From Artemia franciscana (taxonomy: Eukaryota; Arthropoda; Branchiopoda; Anostraca; Artemiidae): a DNA stretch of 64,000 nt. The translations under genes were made by a program, and so were the position numbers. Shown here piece after piece: positions 42,318 to 52,545 of the stretch. A model generated the notes under the pieces. That model searched no databases, was not told where the DNA came from, and worked only from the letters and a program-made list of their open reading frames with translations. The stretch is from NCBI RefSeq assembly GCF_032884065.1, contig NW_027063596.1:1260114-1324113 (forward strand), written 5' to 3'. Positions within the stretch are counted from its first letter, which is position 1. Every line of letters starts with the position of its first letter.

Positions 42318-44005
42318 TCAAACAGTTCGTGGTAACGAGATGTAGTGTACCGAGGTAACGAGATGTAGAGCGACCTGGCTCAATAGTAATCGAAACTCTA
42401 AAAATGTTAAATCCAAAGAACTGCATTTTTATGCCGATTCTAAATATATAAGTTTCATCAAGTTTAGTTTTTCCCATCAAAAGTTACGAGCTTGAGAAAA
42501 TTTGTTTTATTTTAGAAAATAGGGAGAAACACCCCCTAAAAGTCAAAGAATCTTAACAAAAATCACACCATCAGATTCAGCATATTAAACAACTCTACTG
42601 TAGAAGTTTCAAGCTCCTATCTACAAAAATGTGGAATTTTGTACATTTTCACAGAAGACAGATCACGGATGCGTGTTTTTTTGTTTTTTTTTTATTTAAC
42701 TTTTTTCCCAAAGGGATATTCGTATCGACCCAGTGGTCCTAAAATGTCGCGAGAAGGCTCATTCTAACGGAAATTAAAAGTTCTAGTGCGCTTTTTAAGT
42801 GACCAAAAAAATTGGAGGGTACCTAAGTCTCCTCGCACGTTAAGTTTTTTCCCAAAGTCACTGGATCAAAATTTTGAGATAGCCATTTTGTTCAACATAG
42901 TCAAATAACCTAATTTATAATGTCTCTCGGGAAGATTTAATCCCCCAAAGTCCCTGGGGAAGGGGCTGCAAATTACAAACTTTGACCATTGTTTACATAT
43001 AGTAATGGTTATTGGGATGTGTACAGAGATTTTCAGGGGGATTTTTTCACGTTAAAGGGGGTCGGGAGGAGGGGTTACGTGGGGGGATCTTTCCGTGGAG
43101 GAATTTATCGTGAGGAAAGAAAATTTTCATGAAGGGGCTCAGGATTTTCTAGTACTATTAAAAAAAAACAATGAGAAAATAAATTTTAAATTTTTTTTAT
43201 CAGGTGGAAGTAAGGAGAAGCTTTAGAACCTAAAACGCACAGAAATTATTACGTATATAAGGGGTTATTCTCCTCCACAATTCCTCACTCTTTGTGCTAA
43301 AGTATTTTTAGTAATTTGAACTATTTATTCTACGGTCTTTGTGATTCAGGGGTCTTTCTTAAAGAATTGGGACCGAATTGAAGCTTTAGTTGAAAGAGCG
43401 AGGTATTGGCGGGGCGGAGAACCTTCTCATATACGTAAAAAAAATATACAAATATTGAATTTCGTTACGTAAGTTAATTTGTAAGTTACGTATATTTATT
43501 GCTAATAAAAACGTTCGTAAAAAAATTAAAAGTTCTGATTACCTTTTTAAGTAACCAAAAGTTGGAGTGCAACTAGGCCTCCTCCCCCACCCCTTGTTTT
43601 TATCAGAATCGTCCGGTCAAAACTATGAGAAAGCCATTTAGCCAAAAAAAAAGATTAATATGCAAATTTCATTTTAATTATTCATGTGTGGTGAGCCAAA
43701 ATCAAAATTTGCATTAATTGAAAAGCGTTCAGAAATTAAATCAAAAACTAATTTCTTTAACTGCAAGTAAGGAGCTATATTAAAATTATTCCGTATATGA
43801 AAGGGGTTGTCCCCTTCTCAACGCCTCACTCTTTAGGCTAAAGTTTCTTATTGTATTAAAAAGTAGAGTTGTGAGAAAGAGTCAAACTTTATCGCAAAGA
43901 TTGAGGCGTTGAGGAGGGGACAATCCCTTTCATATACGGAGTAATTTCTGTTTGTTTTAAGTTTTAATGTCGCTCCTTACTTGCAGTTAAAAAACTTGTT
44001 TTTTT
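42318..44005 (+). mobile_element. E-family element E1 (hairpin-ended, non-autonomous)
   Basis: About 1.69 kb inserted into repeat R relative to the contiguous site at about 2365. It begins TCAAACAGTTCGTGGTAACG and ends with a foldback segment (about 43740-44005) and a T run. The initial hairpin is partly decayed and its GGTAACGAGATGTAG part is repeated. No clear flanking duplication and no coding frame. The family body has alternating blocks that also occur inverted in E2 and truncated elsewhere. Confidence 0.75.
43740..44005. repeat. foldback (long imperfect palindrome) in E1
   Basis: Left arm CTTTAACTGCAAGTAAGGAG and CCGTATATGAAAGGGGTTGT; right arm carries the reverse complements (CTCCTTACTTGCAGTTAAAA, CCCTTTCATATACGG). 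Arms are about 110 bases around a short centre (43850-43890). Confidence 0.8.
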
Positions 44006-44345
44006 TTAATCAACAAGTTAAATCATCTACGCTTTTTAGTTGAAAAGTGTATAGGTACATAAAGCACAATCACTAAGCCATAAAATTTGAGGCTCTGCGA
44101 GCCTCATTTTGGGAAACAGGCTGTGCCTTTGTCTACAGTTCTTTGTTGGTGTATAGCAATAAAGTTTTCATTATAAATTATGACCAGACTGTAGTTTTAC
44201 AATTCACAATAGCTCTTGAAAAATGTGTGGATTTTATGGCTTGGAAAAATGATGTAAATTGGTCGCAACTTGGAGAATATTTACTTAGATTCCAAAAAAA
44301 ATCAAATGAAAAATGTCAAATTCATATCAAATTCATTCTTATTTA
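44006..44345 (+). repeat. dispersed repeat R, second copy, middle part
   Basis: Aligns to 2368-2695: AAGTTAAATCATCT, AGTTGAAAAG, GTTGGTGTATAGCAAT, AATGTGTGGATT and GAGAATATTTACTTAGATTC. It ends where a retrotransposon fragment begins, marked by a 17-bp tandem duplication (TCTTATTTAAGTCATAT twice) at about 44336-44369. Confidence 0.85.
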
Positions 44346-44812
44346 AGTCATATTCTTATTTAAGTCATATGTCTGGTCTTGCCCGTTCAGTGAAGTCAGT
44401 TAATTCTGCTTTCCGCGATATCGGCCTGTACATAAATATTGACAAGTGCGAGTTTCTTGTTTTCAATGGTAATAATTGTTCAGAATCACTATACTGTGGT
44501 GGTTTTAGTATTCCCCGTGTTAAATGGTTTCGTTGGCTTGACATAACAGTTTGTGATTCTATGAGTGCTCTCCGGTCTCGTGCTGTCTAAGATATTAGTG
44601 ATAAGCTGAGGCTCGGTTACTCTAAGATTGTGGCAAATCATGGACACTATAGGAGAAGAGCGCTAACTCGGCTTTACTCAAATTTTTGTGATCATTATGT
44701 ACTCTTTTGTACTGGTATTCAGTGATTTCTGTTGACCGGTGATCTAAAACGTATTCGCAAAAATTATTACTGGCACTGTAAATTTCTTTCATATCCGCCT
44801 CGTTCTTACCGG
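44346..44812 (+). pseudogene. non-LTR ORF2 C-terminal fragment, part 1 (split by E2)
   Basis: The plus strand reads MSGLARSVKSVNSAFRDIGL, YINIDKCEFLVFNG, GGFSIPRVKWFRWLDI and, after a stop at about 44588, KLRLGYSKIVANHGHYRRRA, LTRLYSNFCDHYVLF and KNYYWHCKFLSYPPRSYRN. This is the region after the YADD block of an RT: primer grip (Asp-Lys-Cys-Glu-Phe), thumb and C-terminal part. It breaks off after RN at 44812, where element E2 begins, and resumes at 46559. The catalytic part is missing by 5' truncation. It may belong to the same family as N1, but that was not tested. Confidence 0.65.
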
Positions 44813-45113
44813 AATTAAATAAAAAAAACTAGTTTTTTTAACTGAAAGTAAGGAGCGACATTAAAACTTAAAACGAACAGAAATTACCCCGTATATGAAA
44901 TGGGTTGTCCCCTCCGCAATCCTTCGCTCTTTACGCTAAAGTTTTTAATTGTTTTAAAAAGTAGAATTGTGGCAAAGAGTCAAACTTTAGCGTGAAGAGT
45001 GAGGGATTGGGGAGGGGACAACCCATTTCATATACGGGGTAATTTCTGTTCGTTTTAAGTTTTAATGTCGCTCCTTACTTTCAGTTAAAAAAACTAGTTT
45101 TTTTTATTTAATT
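44813..45113. repeat. long near-perfect palindrome (foldback) at the E2 end
   Basis: Left arm from AATTAAATAAAAAAAACTAG through AACTGAAAGTAAGGAGCGAC and TGAAATGGGTTGTCCCCTCC to CTAAAGTTT. The right arm is its reverse complement with few mismatches. Arms are about 130 bases with a centre of about 35 bases near 44945-44985. A transcript would form a long hairpin. Confidence 0.92.
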
Positions 45114-46558
45114 TCTGAACGTTTTTGAATTAATGCATGCTTGATTTTGGCTCTCCGCACATAAATTATTAAAATGAAATTTGCATATCAATTCTTTTTT
45201 TGGCTAAATGGCTTTCTCTTAGTTTTGATCAGACGATTTTGAGAAATAAGGGTAGGGGAAGGAGGCGTAGTTGCCCTCCAATTTTTTGGCTACTTAAAAA
45301 GGCAACTAGAACTTTAAATTTTTAACGAACGTTTTTATTAGTAAAAAATTTACGTAACTTAAGAATTAACTTACGTAACAAACTTTTATATTCTTATATT
45401 TTTATTATGTATATGAGGGGGTTTGTCCCCTTGTTAATACCTCGCTCTTTACACTAAATCTTAAGTTTTGTCGCAATTCTTTAAGAATGACCCCTGAATC
45501 AGAAAGGCCGTAGAATAAATAGTTGAAATTACTAAAAATACATTAGCATAAAGAGCGAGGTATTTATCTCCTCCTAAATACCTCGCTCTTTATGCTAAAG
45601 TATTTTTGGAACCACTCATATACTTAATAATCTCTGTTCGTTTTAAGTTTTAATGCTACTCCTTACTTTCAATTGAAAAAACTTTTTCATGTTTATTTTT
45701 TCATTGTTTTTTTTTATAGTAATACTAGAAAATCCTGCGCCCTTTTTATTGAATTTCTCTTCCCCCATGACATATTCCTCCAAGGAAAGCTCATCCCACA
45801 TAGCCCCCTCCCCCTCAACCCCACCCCAAACCAAAAAGATCCCCCTGAAAACGTCTGTACACTTCCCAATAACCATTACTGTATGTAAACACTGGTCAAA
45901 GTTTATAACTTGCAGCCCCTCCCCCAGGGACTGTGGGGAGTACGTCATCCCCAAAGACATAGTTATTATGGCTTTCGACTATGCAAAACAAAATGGCTAT
46001 CTCAAAATTCTGATCCGTTGACTTTGGGAAAAAAATAAGCGTGGGAGGGGGCCTAGATGCCCTCCAATTTTTGTGGTCACTTAAAAAGGGCACTAGAACT
46101 TTTCATTTCCGTTAGAATGAGTCCTCTTGCGACATTCTAGGACCACTTGTTCGATACGATGACCCCTGGGAAAAAAACAAAAAAAAAACAACAAACAAAC
46201 ACGCGCCCGTGATCTGTCTTCAGGCAAAAAATATGAAATTCCACATTTTTGTAGATAGGATCTTGAAATTTTTACTATGAGGTTTTCTGATACGCTGAAT
46301 GCGATGGTGTGATTTTCGTTAAGATTATATGACTTTTAGGGGGTGTTTCCCCCTATTTTCCAAAATAAAGTAAATTTTCTCAGGCTCGTAACTTTTGATG
46401 ACAAAGACTAAATTTGATGAAACTTCTATATTCAAAATCAGCATAAAAATCCGATTCTTTTGATGTATCTTTTAGCATCAAAATTCCGATTTTTAGAGTT
46501 TCGTTTACTATTGAGCCTGGTCGCTCCTTTCTACAGTTCGTTACCACGAACTGTTTGA
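44813..46558 (-). mobile_element. E-family element E2 (hairpin-ended, non-autonomous)
   Basis: About 1.75 kb, inverted relative to E1. On the minus strand it begins TCAAACAGTTCGTGGTAACG (46558-46539) with the hairpin intact (ACAGTTCG/CGAACTGT) and ends in the foldback at 45113-44813. It interrupts a retrotransposon reading frame between 44812 and 46559. No direct flanking repeat is obvious. Frames at 45643-45960 and similar are repeat-derived and unsupported. Confidence 0.8.
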
Positions 46559-46785
46559 TACGAAACTGGTTAATAAGTATTTTGCAACAGATACTACTGG
46601 TGTTTTCAAAAAATTATCTGCCCAGCTATCTATTGAAGTGCTTTGTAGGCTAGGATGTTTTCATCACCTTATCCGTCTTTTATCTGTATGTGATTAACTT
46701 TGTTTCTCGTTTTACTTTTGCTGTTTTTCTTTTCTATTTACTCCACTTAACTTCTGTTTTGTGAAGTGGGTGATAAATAAATTGT
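46559..46785 (+). pseudogene. non-LTR ORF2 C-terminal fragment, part 2 with 3' tail
   Basis: Continues the frame broken at 44812: KLVNKYFATDTTGVFKKLSA, then QLSIEVLCRLGCFHHLIRLL and a stop near 46696. The 3' untranslated part ends GATAAATAAATTGTTATTATTA, a common non-LTR tail, followed by repeat R. Confidence 0.6.
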
Positions 46786-47105
46786 TATTATTATATACAT
46801 TTAAAGAGCAGCTTATATCATAATAATGAGCGATGATGAAACACAAAGTAATCTTTGGTTACAAGGCAACTGAAAAAAAAATTGTCGCAATGTCCAACGG
46901 CAACAAGCTATGGCACAAAACCTGGTTCTAAATATGCAATAAATTACAAAAGTGTTAGCGACAAGACACTGGGACACCTCATCCTTGCCTGTATTTTCTT
47001 CGGAACCCTTCGTTTCCACGACGAATGAGTAGCAAATGGGGGGTATTTATTTGGCTGTATTGCCACCTCCACAGTTTCCAAATAAATTTGTTCTCCTTTT
47101 TAATT
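46786..47105 (+). repeat. dispersed repeat R, second copy, right part
   Basis: Aligns to 2696-3005: GGTAATCTTTGGTTA-AAGGCAACTG, AATTGTCGCAATGTCCAACG, TTGCCTGTATT and TTTCCAAATAAATTTGTTCT. Confidence 0.85.
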
Positions 47106-47482
47106 ATAATTATTATGATCAGATGAAATCTAGCTGAACCCTTAGGGGACAGGGGAGGTCACCATGAAGCTGATAAAACGTAAATCATGCACATAACAGA
47201 ATGTACAATGACTCAAGATCAAGTAAAGGGATAACTCTTGAACGATTAGTTTCCTGAATGAGGTGTCTAGCTTTATTGTAAACCTTAGAAAGTGGTCTTA
47301 ACGGTAAAAGAATGATTAACATTCATGCTATTGGACAGTAAGAAACGGAAGATTGGATCAAGCAGTGAAAAGGGATTTTCAAAATTGATCCAGGAAAATA
47401 ATATTTAAGTTTCCTTAAAATACCTAAACTCCTACATATCTTCATTTTAATCAAATCAATTTGCCGTTCGAAAGATAGGTTT
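47106..47482 (-). pseudogene. RT thumb fragment of a non-LTR element
   Basis: The minus-strand translation from 47480 reads LSFERQIDLIKMKICRSLGI, then LRKLKYYFPGSILKI, SSVSYCPIA, a stop, LRPLSKVYNKARHLIQETNR and SRVIPLLDLESLYILLCA. The series 'initial-helix, GIL-x-KLK, SYC, L-PL-KVYNKA' is typical of the thumb region of CR1/Jockey-like RTs. Broken by at least one stop. Upstream it is cut by element E3 at 47483. Confidence 0.6.
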
Positions 47483-48636
<1,154 letters not shown>

Positions 48637-48712
48637 GTTGTTTGTTTGTGTGTCTGTCGACTTTGTCTGCATTATTTCATCATATACCAATTCAAAAACG
48701 AATTTGTTCAAG

Positions 48713-48768
48713 CCGAAGTAGCTGAGTTGGTAAAGCGTTAGGTTCCAGGTTCGAACCCTGGCTTTAGT
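48713..48768 (+). ncRNA. tRNA-derived sequence lacking the anticodon arm
   Basis: TAGCTGAGTTGG (48719-48730) fits a Pol III A box, and GGTTCGAACCC (48748-48758) fits a B box within a perfect T arm (CCAGG-TTCGAAC-CCTGG). Only about 17 bases separate the boxes, too few for an anticodon arm, so it cannot be a working tRNA. An A-rich tract follows. It may be a SINE head or a captured tRNA relic. Confidence 0.7.
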
Positions 48769-48770
48769 AT

Positions 48771-49080
48771 TAATACAAAAGAAGAAGAAAAACTAAAAAA
48801 GGTGAAAACTACAAAAAAAAACTAAAAAGAAAAAAAAACTAAAAAAACTAAAAATGCTAAAAAACTAAAAAAAGAAAAAAAATAAAAAAGGTAAAAAACT
48901 AAAAAAGAAAAGAAACTAAAAAAAAACGAAAAAAAAGGTAAAAACTACAAAAAAAACTAACAAGAAAAAACTAACAAAAAAAAACTAAAAAAGCTAAAAA
49001 ACTAAAAAAGCTAAAAAAAGGTAAAAAAAAAAAAAAACTAAAAACTAAAAAAGAAAAAAAATTAAAAAAGTTAAACTAAT
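48771..49080. repeat. A-rich (CTAAAAAA)n-type tract
   Basis: About 300 bases of A runs punctuated by CT and GGT. No T-rich segment and no coding sense. Confidence 0.9.
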
Positions 49081-49236
49081 ATAAATGACGACCGGGACAC
49101 TCAAAGAGAAATTACAGACTGGGATACCGGGACACAAATGACGACCGGGACACAGGGAATATAAATGACGACCAGGACACAGGGACACAACTACAACGGG
49201 GACGCTGGGGGCACAGGGGGATATATAAATGACGAC

Positions 49237-49245
<9 letters not shown>
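49081..49245 (+). repeat. short minisatellite of GACGACCGGGACACAGGGA units
   Basis: Variants of AAATGACGACCGGGACACAGGG recur at about 49084, 49136, 49165 and 49225. This motif directly precedes the helicase fragment. Confidence 0.85.
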
Positions 49246-49611
<366 letters not shown>

Positions 49612-49711
49612 ATATTCACAGGTAGGACACAGGGGTACAACTACAATGGTGCGTAACGAATATGGCGCGTAACGACTTACGTGCGCGGGGGGGGGGGGGG
49701 GGGGCTTGGGG

Positions 49712-49743
49712 GGGGTGGCGTGAAGTGCCACCCCAACAGCTAG
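49712..49743 (+). mobile_element. Helitron 3' terminus: hairpin plus CTAG
   Basis: GGGGTGGC (49712-49719), loop GTGAAGT, GCCACCCC (49727-49734) form a perfect 8-bp stem. AACAG follows, then CTAG ends at 49743. The next base is T. A hairpin just upstream of CTRR with a T after it is the defining Helitron 3' end. A G run of about 18 at 49687-49704 precedes it. Confidence 0.88.
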
Positions 49744-49948
49744 TACGTAATAAAAATAAACAAATATAGAAGATCGTTCTGTAAGTTAATTTGTAACAAA
49801 AACGTTCGTAAAAAAATTAAAAGTTCTAGTTGCCTTTTTTAGGTAACCAAAATATTGGAGGGCTACTAGGCCTCCTCCCCCACCCCCTTTTTCTCAAAAT
49901 TGTCCTATCAAAAATATGGGAAAGCCATTTAGCCAAAACAAATTTCAG
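49744..49948 (+). mobile_element. E-family element E3, second part
   Basis: TACGTAATAAAAATAAACAA, GTAAGTTAATTTGTAA, AAAACGTTCGTAAAAAAATT, GGCCTCCTCCCCCACCC and AAAGCCATTTAGCCAAAA continue the order of E1 (43440-43650). It ends before the foldback and T run, so E3 is truncated here. Confidence 0.75.
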
Positions 49949-49949
49949 A

Positions 49950-50385
49950 AACTTTTGTCGAAGCATCAGATGACTTAAGCAGATTGTAGCCATAAGATAG
50001 CAGTTCTTTTCTATGGCGAGCCAATTCACGCGGGAGATCAGAAGTGATACTTTTCCAGATCCTTTCAGTTCACTGTAATTTCTCGTAATAGCGTCTTCAT
50101 CTGCTCAATTAGTCAAAGTCACGAAAACTGGCTCGGCTTTTGTTGGAGGGCTAGATGCTGCATTCGCATTAGAGCCTGATGGTTTATTTCCATTCAAACG
50201 AAAGCACTTGACAGAGGGCATTGAATTCGCGTTACTGAATCCTATTTCAGCGCGAAACTCACGGGCAGCATTTTCTGAGTTACTACCTTGAACAGTCGGT
50301 ATGCCGTGAAGCAAAATGGTCTATCTTTTTGAAACAAGTTCAACTTGAAGACAAACTTTTTCAGATTTATTACTTCGGCTCTGAG
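49950..50385 (-). pseudogene. ORF1 fragment of a non-LTR element (RNA-binding type)
   Basis: The minus strand reads LHGIPTVQGSNSENAAREFR, then FSNANSMPSVKCFRLNGNK and KAEPVFVTLTN, stop, then DEDAITRNYSELKGSGKVSL and LISR. The pattern 'GIP, acidic helix, CFRLG, PVFVTL, I-RN-x-LKGS' resembles the RRM-like ORF1 of some non-LTR elements. A stop at about 50105 and later frame changes make it non-functional. The main open piece is 50314-50105. Confidence 0.55.
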
Positions 50386-50530
50386 AACCGTCGATAGCTA
50401 GGCCTCGTTCTGCAGATGAAGGATGACAGAATGCCAAAGATTGTCCTTTATGGTCAACATTTTGGGGCTAAACAGAAAGCAGGTCGTCCTCGTCTGGGGT
50501 GGGAGCTTCTGATCAAAGTACGACTTCCTG
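50386..50530 (+). pseudogene. RTE-like ORF2 C-terminal scrap
   Basis: The plus strand gives LQMKDDRMPKIVLYGQHFGA, KQKAGRPRLGWELLIKVRL. This matches the C-terminal segment of the RTE-like fragment at 15.0-16.8 kb (RIKDYRLPKIVLFGQP, RLGWEDVLNKDL), but on the opposite strand. Nothing else of the element is present. Confidence 0.7.
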
Positions 50531-50904
50531 AGAAACATCATAAAATTATTCAATAATCTCCCCTAGATTAGCTAATTATCAAATCAAACATCCATTAAAC
50601 AGAGACTTACTGATATGGGCCTCGTATTACTGAAATAAATCCAGAGAGGCTCGAGTTCAAACAGCACAAAAAACCTATCAAATATCCTAGATATGCATTA
50701 GCATGACGAGCGCACACTAGCTCTAAGTGTAATGAATGCTGGCAAGCATTCATTCCGTAATCTTTCCGTAAACCCAATCTTTCTGTAACCCACTGCAGTC
50801 CATTTAGTTTTATTTATGAATATCTGTAGTTTTTTCAATAGGTCATGGGCCTTCTCCTCCCTTTTAAGGTTTCTCGGCTTACTGTTGTTTTCTAATTTTC
50901 AGAC
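50531..50904. other. anonymous sequence
   Basis: No feature recognised. Confidence 0.45.
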
Positions 50905-51065
50905 CAAAAAAACAACTAGTTGATATATTCCGTGTGTTTTACTTCCAGGCTGAGCACCAAAAATTTAATAAAAATACATTTGAGTACAATAATCTCAACT
51001 AGTTGGTAACTTCCAAGTGTTTTAGTTACCGACTCAGTATAAAAAACTTTCATAAAAGTTTTTAT
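50905..51065 (-). repeat. ~83-bp satellite, two reversed monomers
   Basis: AACTAGTTGATATATTCCGT, GTTTTACTTCCAGGCTGAG, TTTAATAAAAATACATTTGA, then a second monomer. Same orientation as the array at 10.1-12.6 kb. Confidence 0.85.
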
Positions 51066-51069
51066 TTTT

Positions 51070-51310
51070 ATTTTTAAAGAAGTTTTATGATTAATAAAAA
51101 ACTGGAGGGTCCAGGGCTTAACAGCTTGGTGGAATATTTCATACCGTTTCATATATGGGTTTATGCGTAAAGTTTTCAAAAATTTCATTTATAGTATAAG
51201 GGGAAGAAAGAGAATTACTGAGTATATATTTTGCATGCGAGTCAGTATAATATGTAGATTCATTTAATTTATAGCTATTTAGACTATTCAGTGGAGGCTC
51301 TACTGTTTAT
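51070..51310 (-). pseudogene. R1-like ORF2 3' fragment, reversed
   Basis: The reverse complement matches 7970-8120, for example CTGGAGGGTCCAGGGCTTA versus the complement of CCTGGACCCCCCAG, and TATAGCTATTTAGACTATTCAG versus the complement of CTGAATAATCTAAATAGCTATA. It is a second copy of the truncated R1-like element. Confidence 0.7.
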
Positions 51311-51459
51311 TCCTGGAAAACTGTTTGGGATACTACTGCTGAAACGTGTAACAAGTTTCCTATATGCTTTGTGCTGCCACACAACAAACCGGATTCATGC
51401 CATGAACATGGACATCTGAGCAGATTCAAACGGATAGATAGATCGTTGAGAAAACAATG

Positions 51460-51850
51460 GAATTAAAAAAAAAGCTTTCATTGACTTTCGTTCATCCTTT
51501 GACACTGTTGACAGACCGTTCCTTTGGCTAGTCCTGAAAGCTGTGGGCCTACCCAAAAAGATAGTCAGCCTATTCAAAGAACTTTACAGCAGCACAGAAA
51601 GCATCACATGGTTAAGGGGAAGCTTTCTTCTTCTTTCTCCATACAAATTGGAGTACGGGAAGGATGCACTGCTGCACTTGAGCTGTTTAACTGCGTCATC
51701 GACCACATCCTGAACGAGACGCACCATGCCCAGCCTTTCAGCATCAGTTATGCCGTCATTGCTGTACCATGTGTGCATGGCAATGACTTTTTTCACGACG
51801 GCAAGACAAAAAAGATGCTTTACTACATCATTGTACGACAACACTAGCTT
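51460..51850 (+). pseudogene. RT palm fragment of a non-LTR element
   Basis: The plus strand shows AFIDFRSSFDTVDRPFLWLV, LKAVGLPKKIVSLFKELYSS, then, after frame changes, IQIGVREGCTAALELFNCVI and DHILNE. These are RT blocks with the palm motif Ile-Asp-Phe-x(4)-Asp and the Gly-Val-x-Glu-Gly-Cys block, typical of non-LTR RTs. The fragment stops before a YADD block can be read (around 51745, S-Y-A then damaged). It lies upstream of sequence that should precede it in an intact element. Confidence 0.65.
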
Positions 51851-51869
51851 TTGTCTGTCTAGAACTGCC

Positions 51870-52545
51870 ACTCATACAGAGGTGCCGAGCTCAATTACAC
51901 CAACCATCGTCTTGTTCCTGCAAGGATCAAACTCTGGCTGAAGGTCAACAAGAGTAACTCCTCTTTCTCCAAGAATATAGAAACCTCCCGACTGAAGCAA
52001 GATCCCTCGGTTCGTGAATGGTATGTGGTTGAGGGCTCTAACCGCTTTGAGGCCCTCCAGCAGCGTTCAGAAAACGAGTCAGCGTGGAACAATTTCAAGG
52101 TTAATGTTCTCACTGCAGCTGCAGATGTTTTGCACTTGAAGCAGCGAAAAAAGAAAGAGTAAATTAGCAGCCAGACGTTCAAAGTGATCGAGCAGAGACG
52201 GCAAGCGTGACTACGAGGAGATATGACACACTACAGACAGCTCAACAAACAGCGCAACTCTATGCTTCACAAGGACAAGAAAGACTTCTTTGAAGGCAAA
52301 GCCGCTGAGCTCGATCAAGCTGTCCAAAGGAAAGACGTAGGCGCAACATTCAAGATCTTGCGTGAGCTGACTGGCCAACTCACCATGGCATCGACAAGCC
52401 TGAAAACAGCGAACGGAGAAACCATATAAGATCAGTCCCAAAGTCCTGGTCTATGGAAGAAACATTTCGACATACTGCTCAACTCAGATCCACCTGATTG
52501 AGTTGACCTAGGGCTTGTTGCCGCTGCTGCAGAAGCATAACTAAA
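51870..52545 (+). pseudogene. endonuclease tail and EN-RT linker of a non-LTR element
   Basis: In plus-strand frames: GAELNYTNHRLVPARIKLWL, SFSKNIETSRLKQDPSVREW, RFEALQQRSENESAWNNFKV, LKQRKKKE, then 52223-52429 (68 codons) with RQLNKQRNSMLHKDKKDFFE and GKAAELDQAVQRKDVGATFK, ILRELTGQL. This is the linker that normally lies between the endonuclease and RT. Asn-His at its start suits the endonuclease C-terminal Asp-His. Several stops and shifts. It ends at the satellite (52546). Confidence 0.6.

Noticed and set aside
48713..48768. tRNA gene
   Set aside because: A and B boxes are good but the anticodon arm is absent; only about 17 bases separate the boxes.
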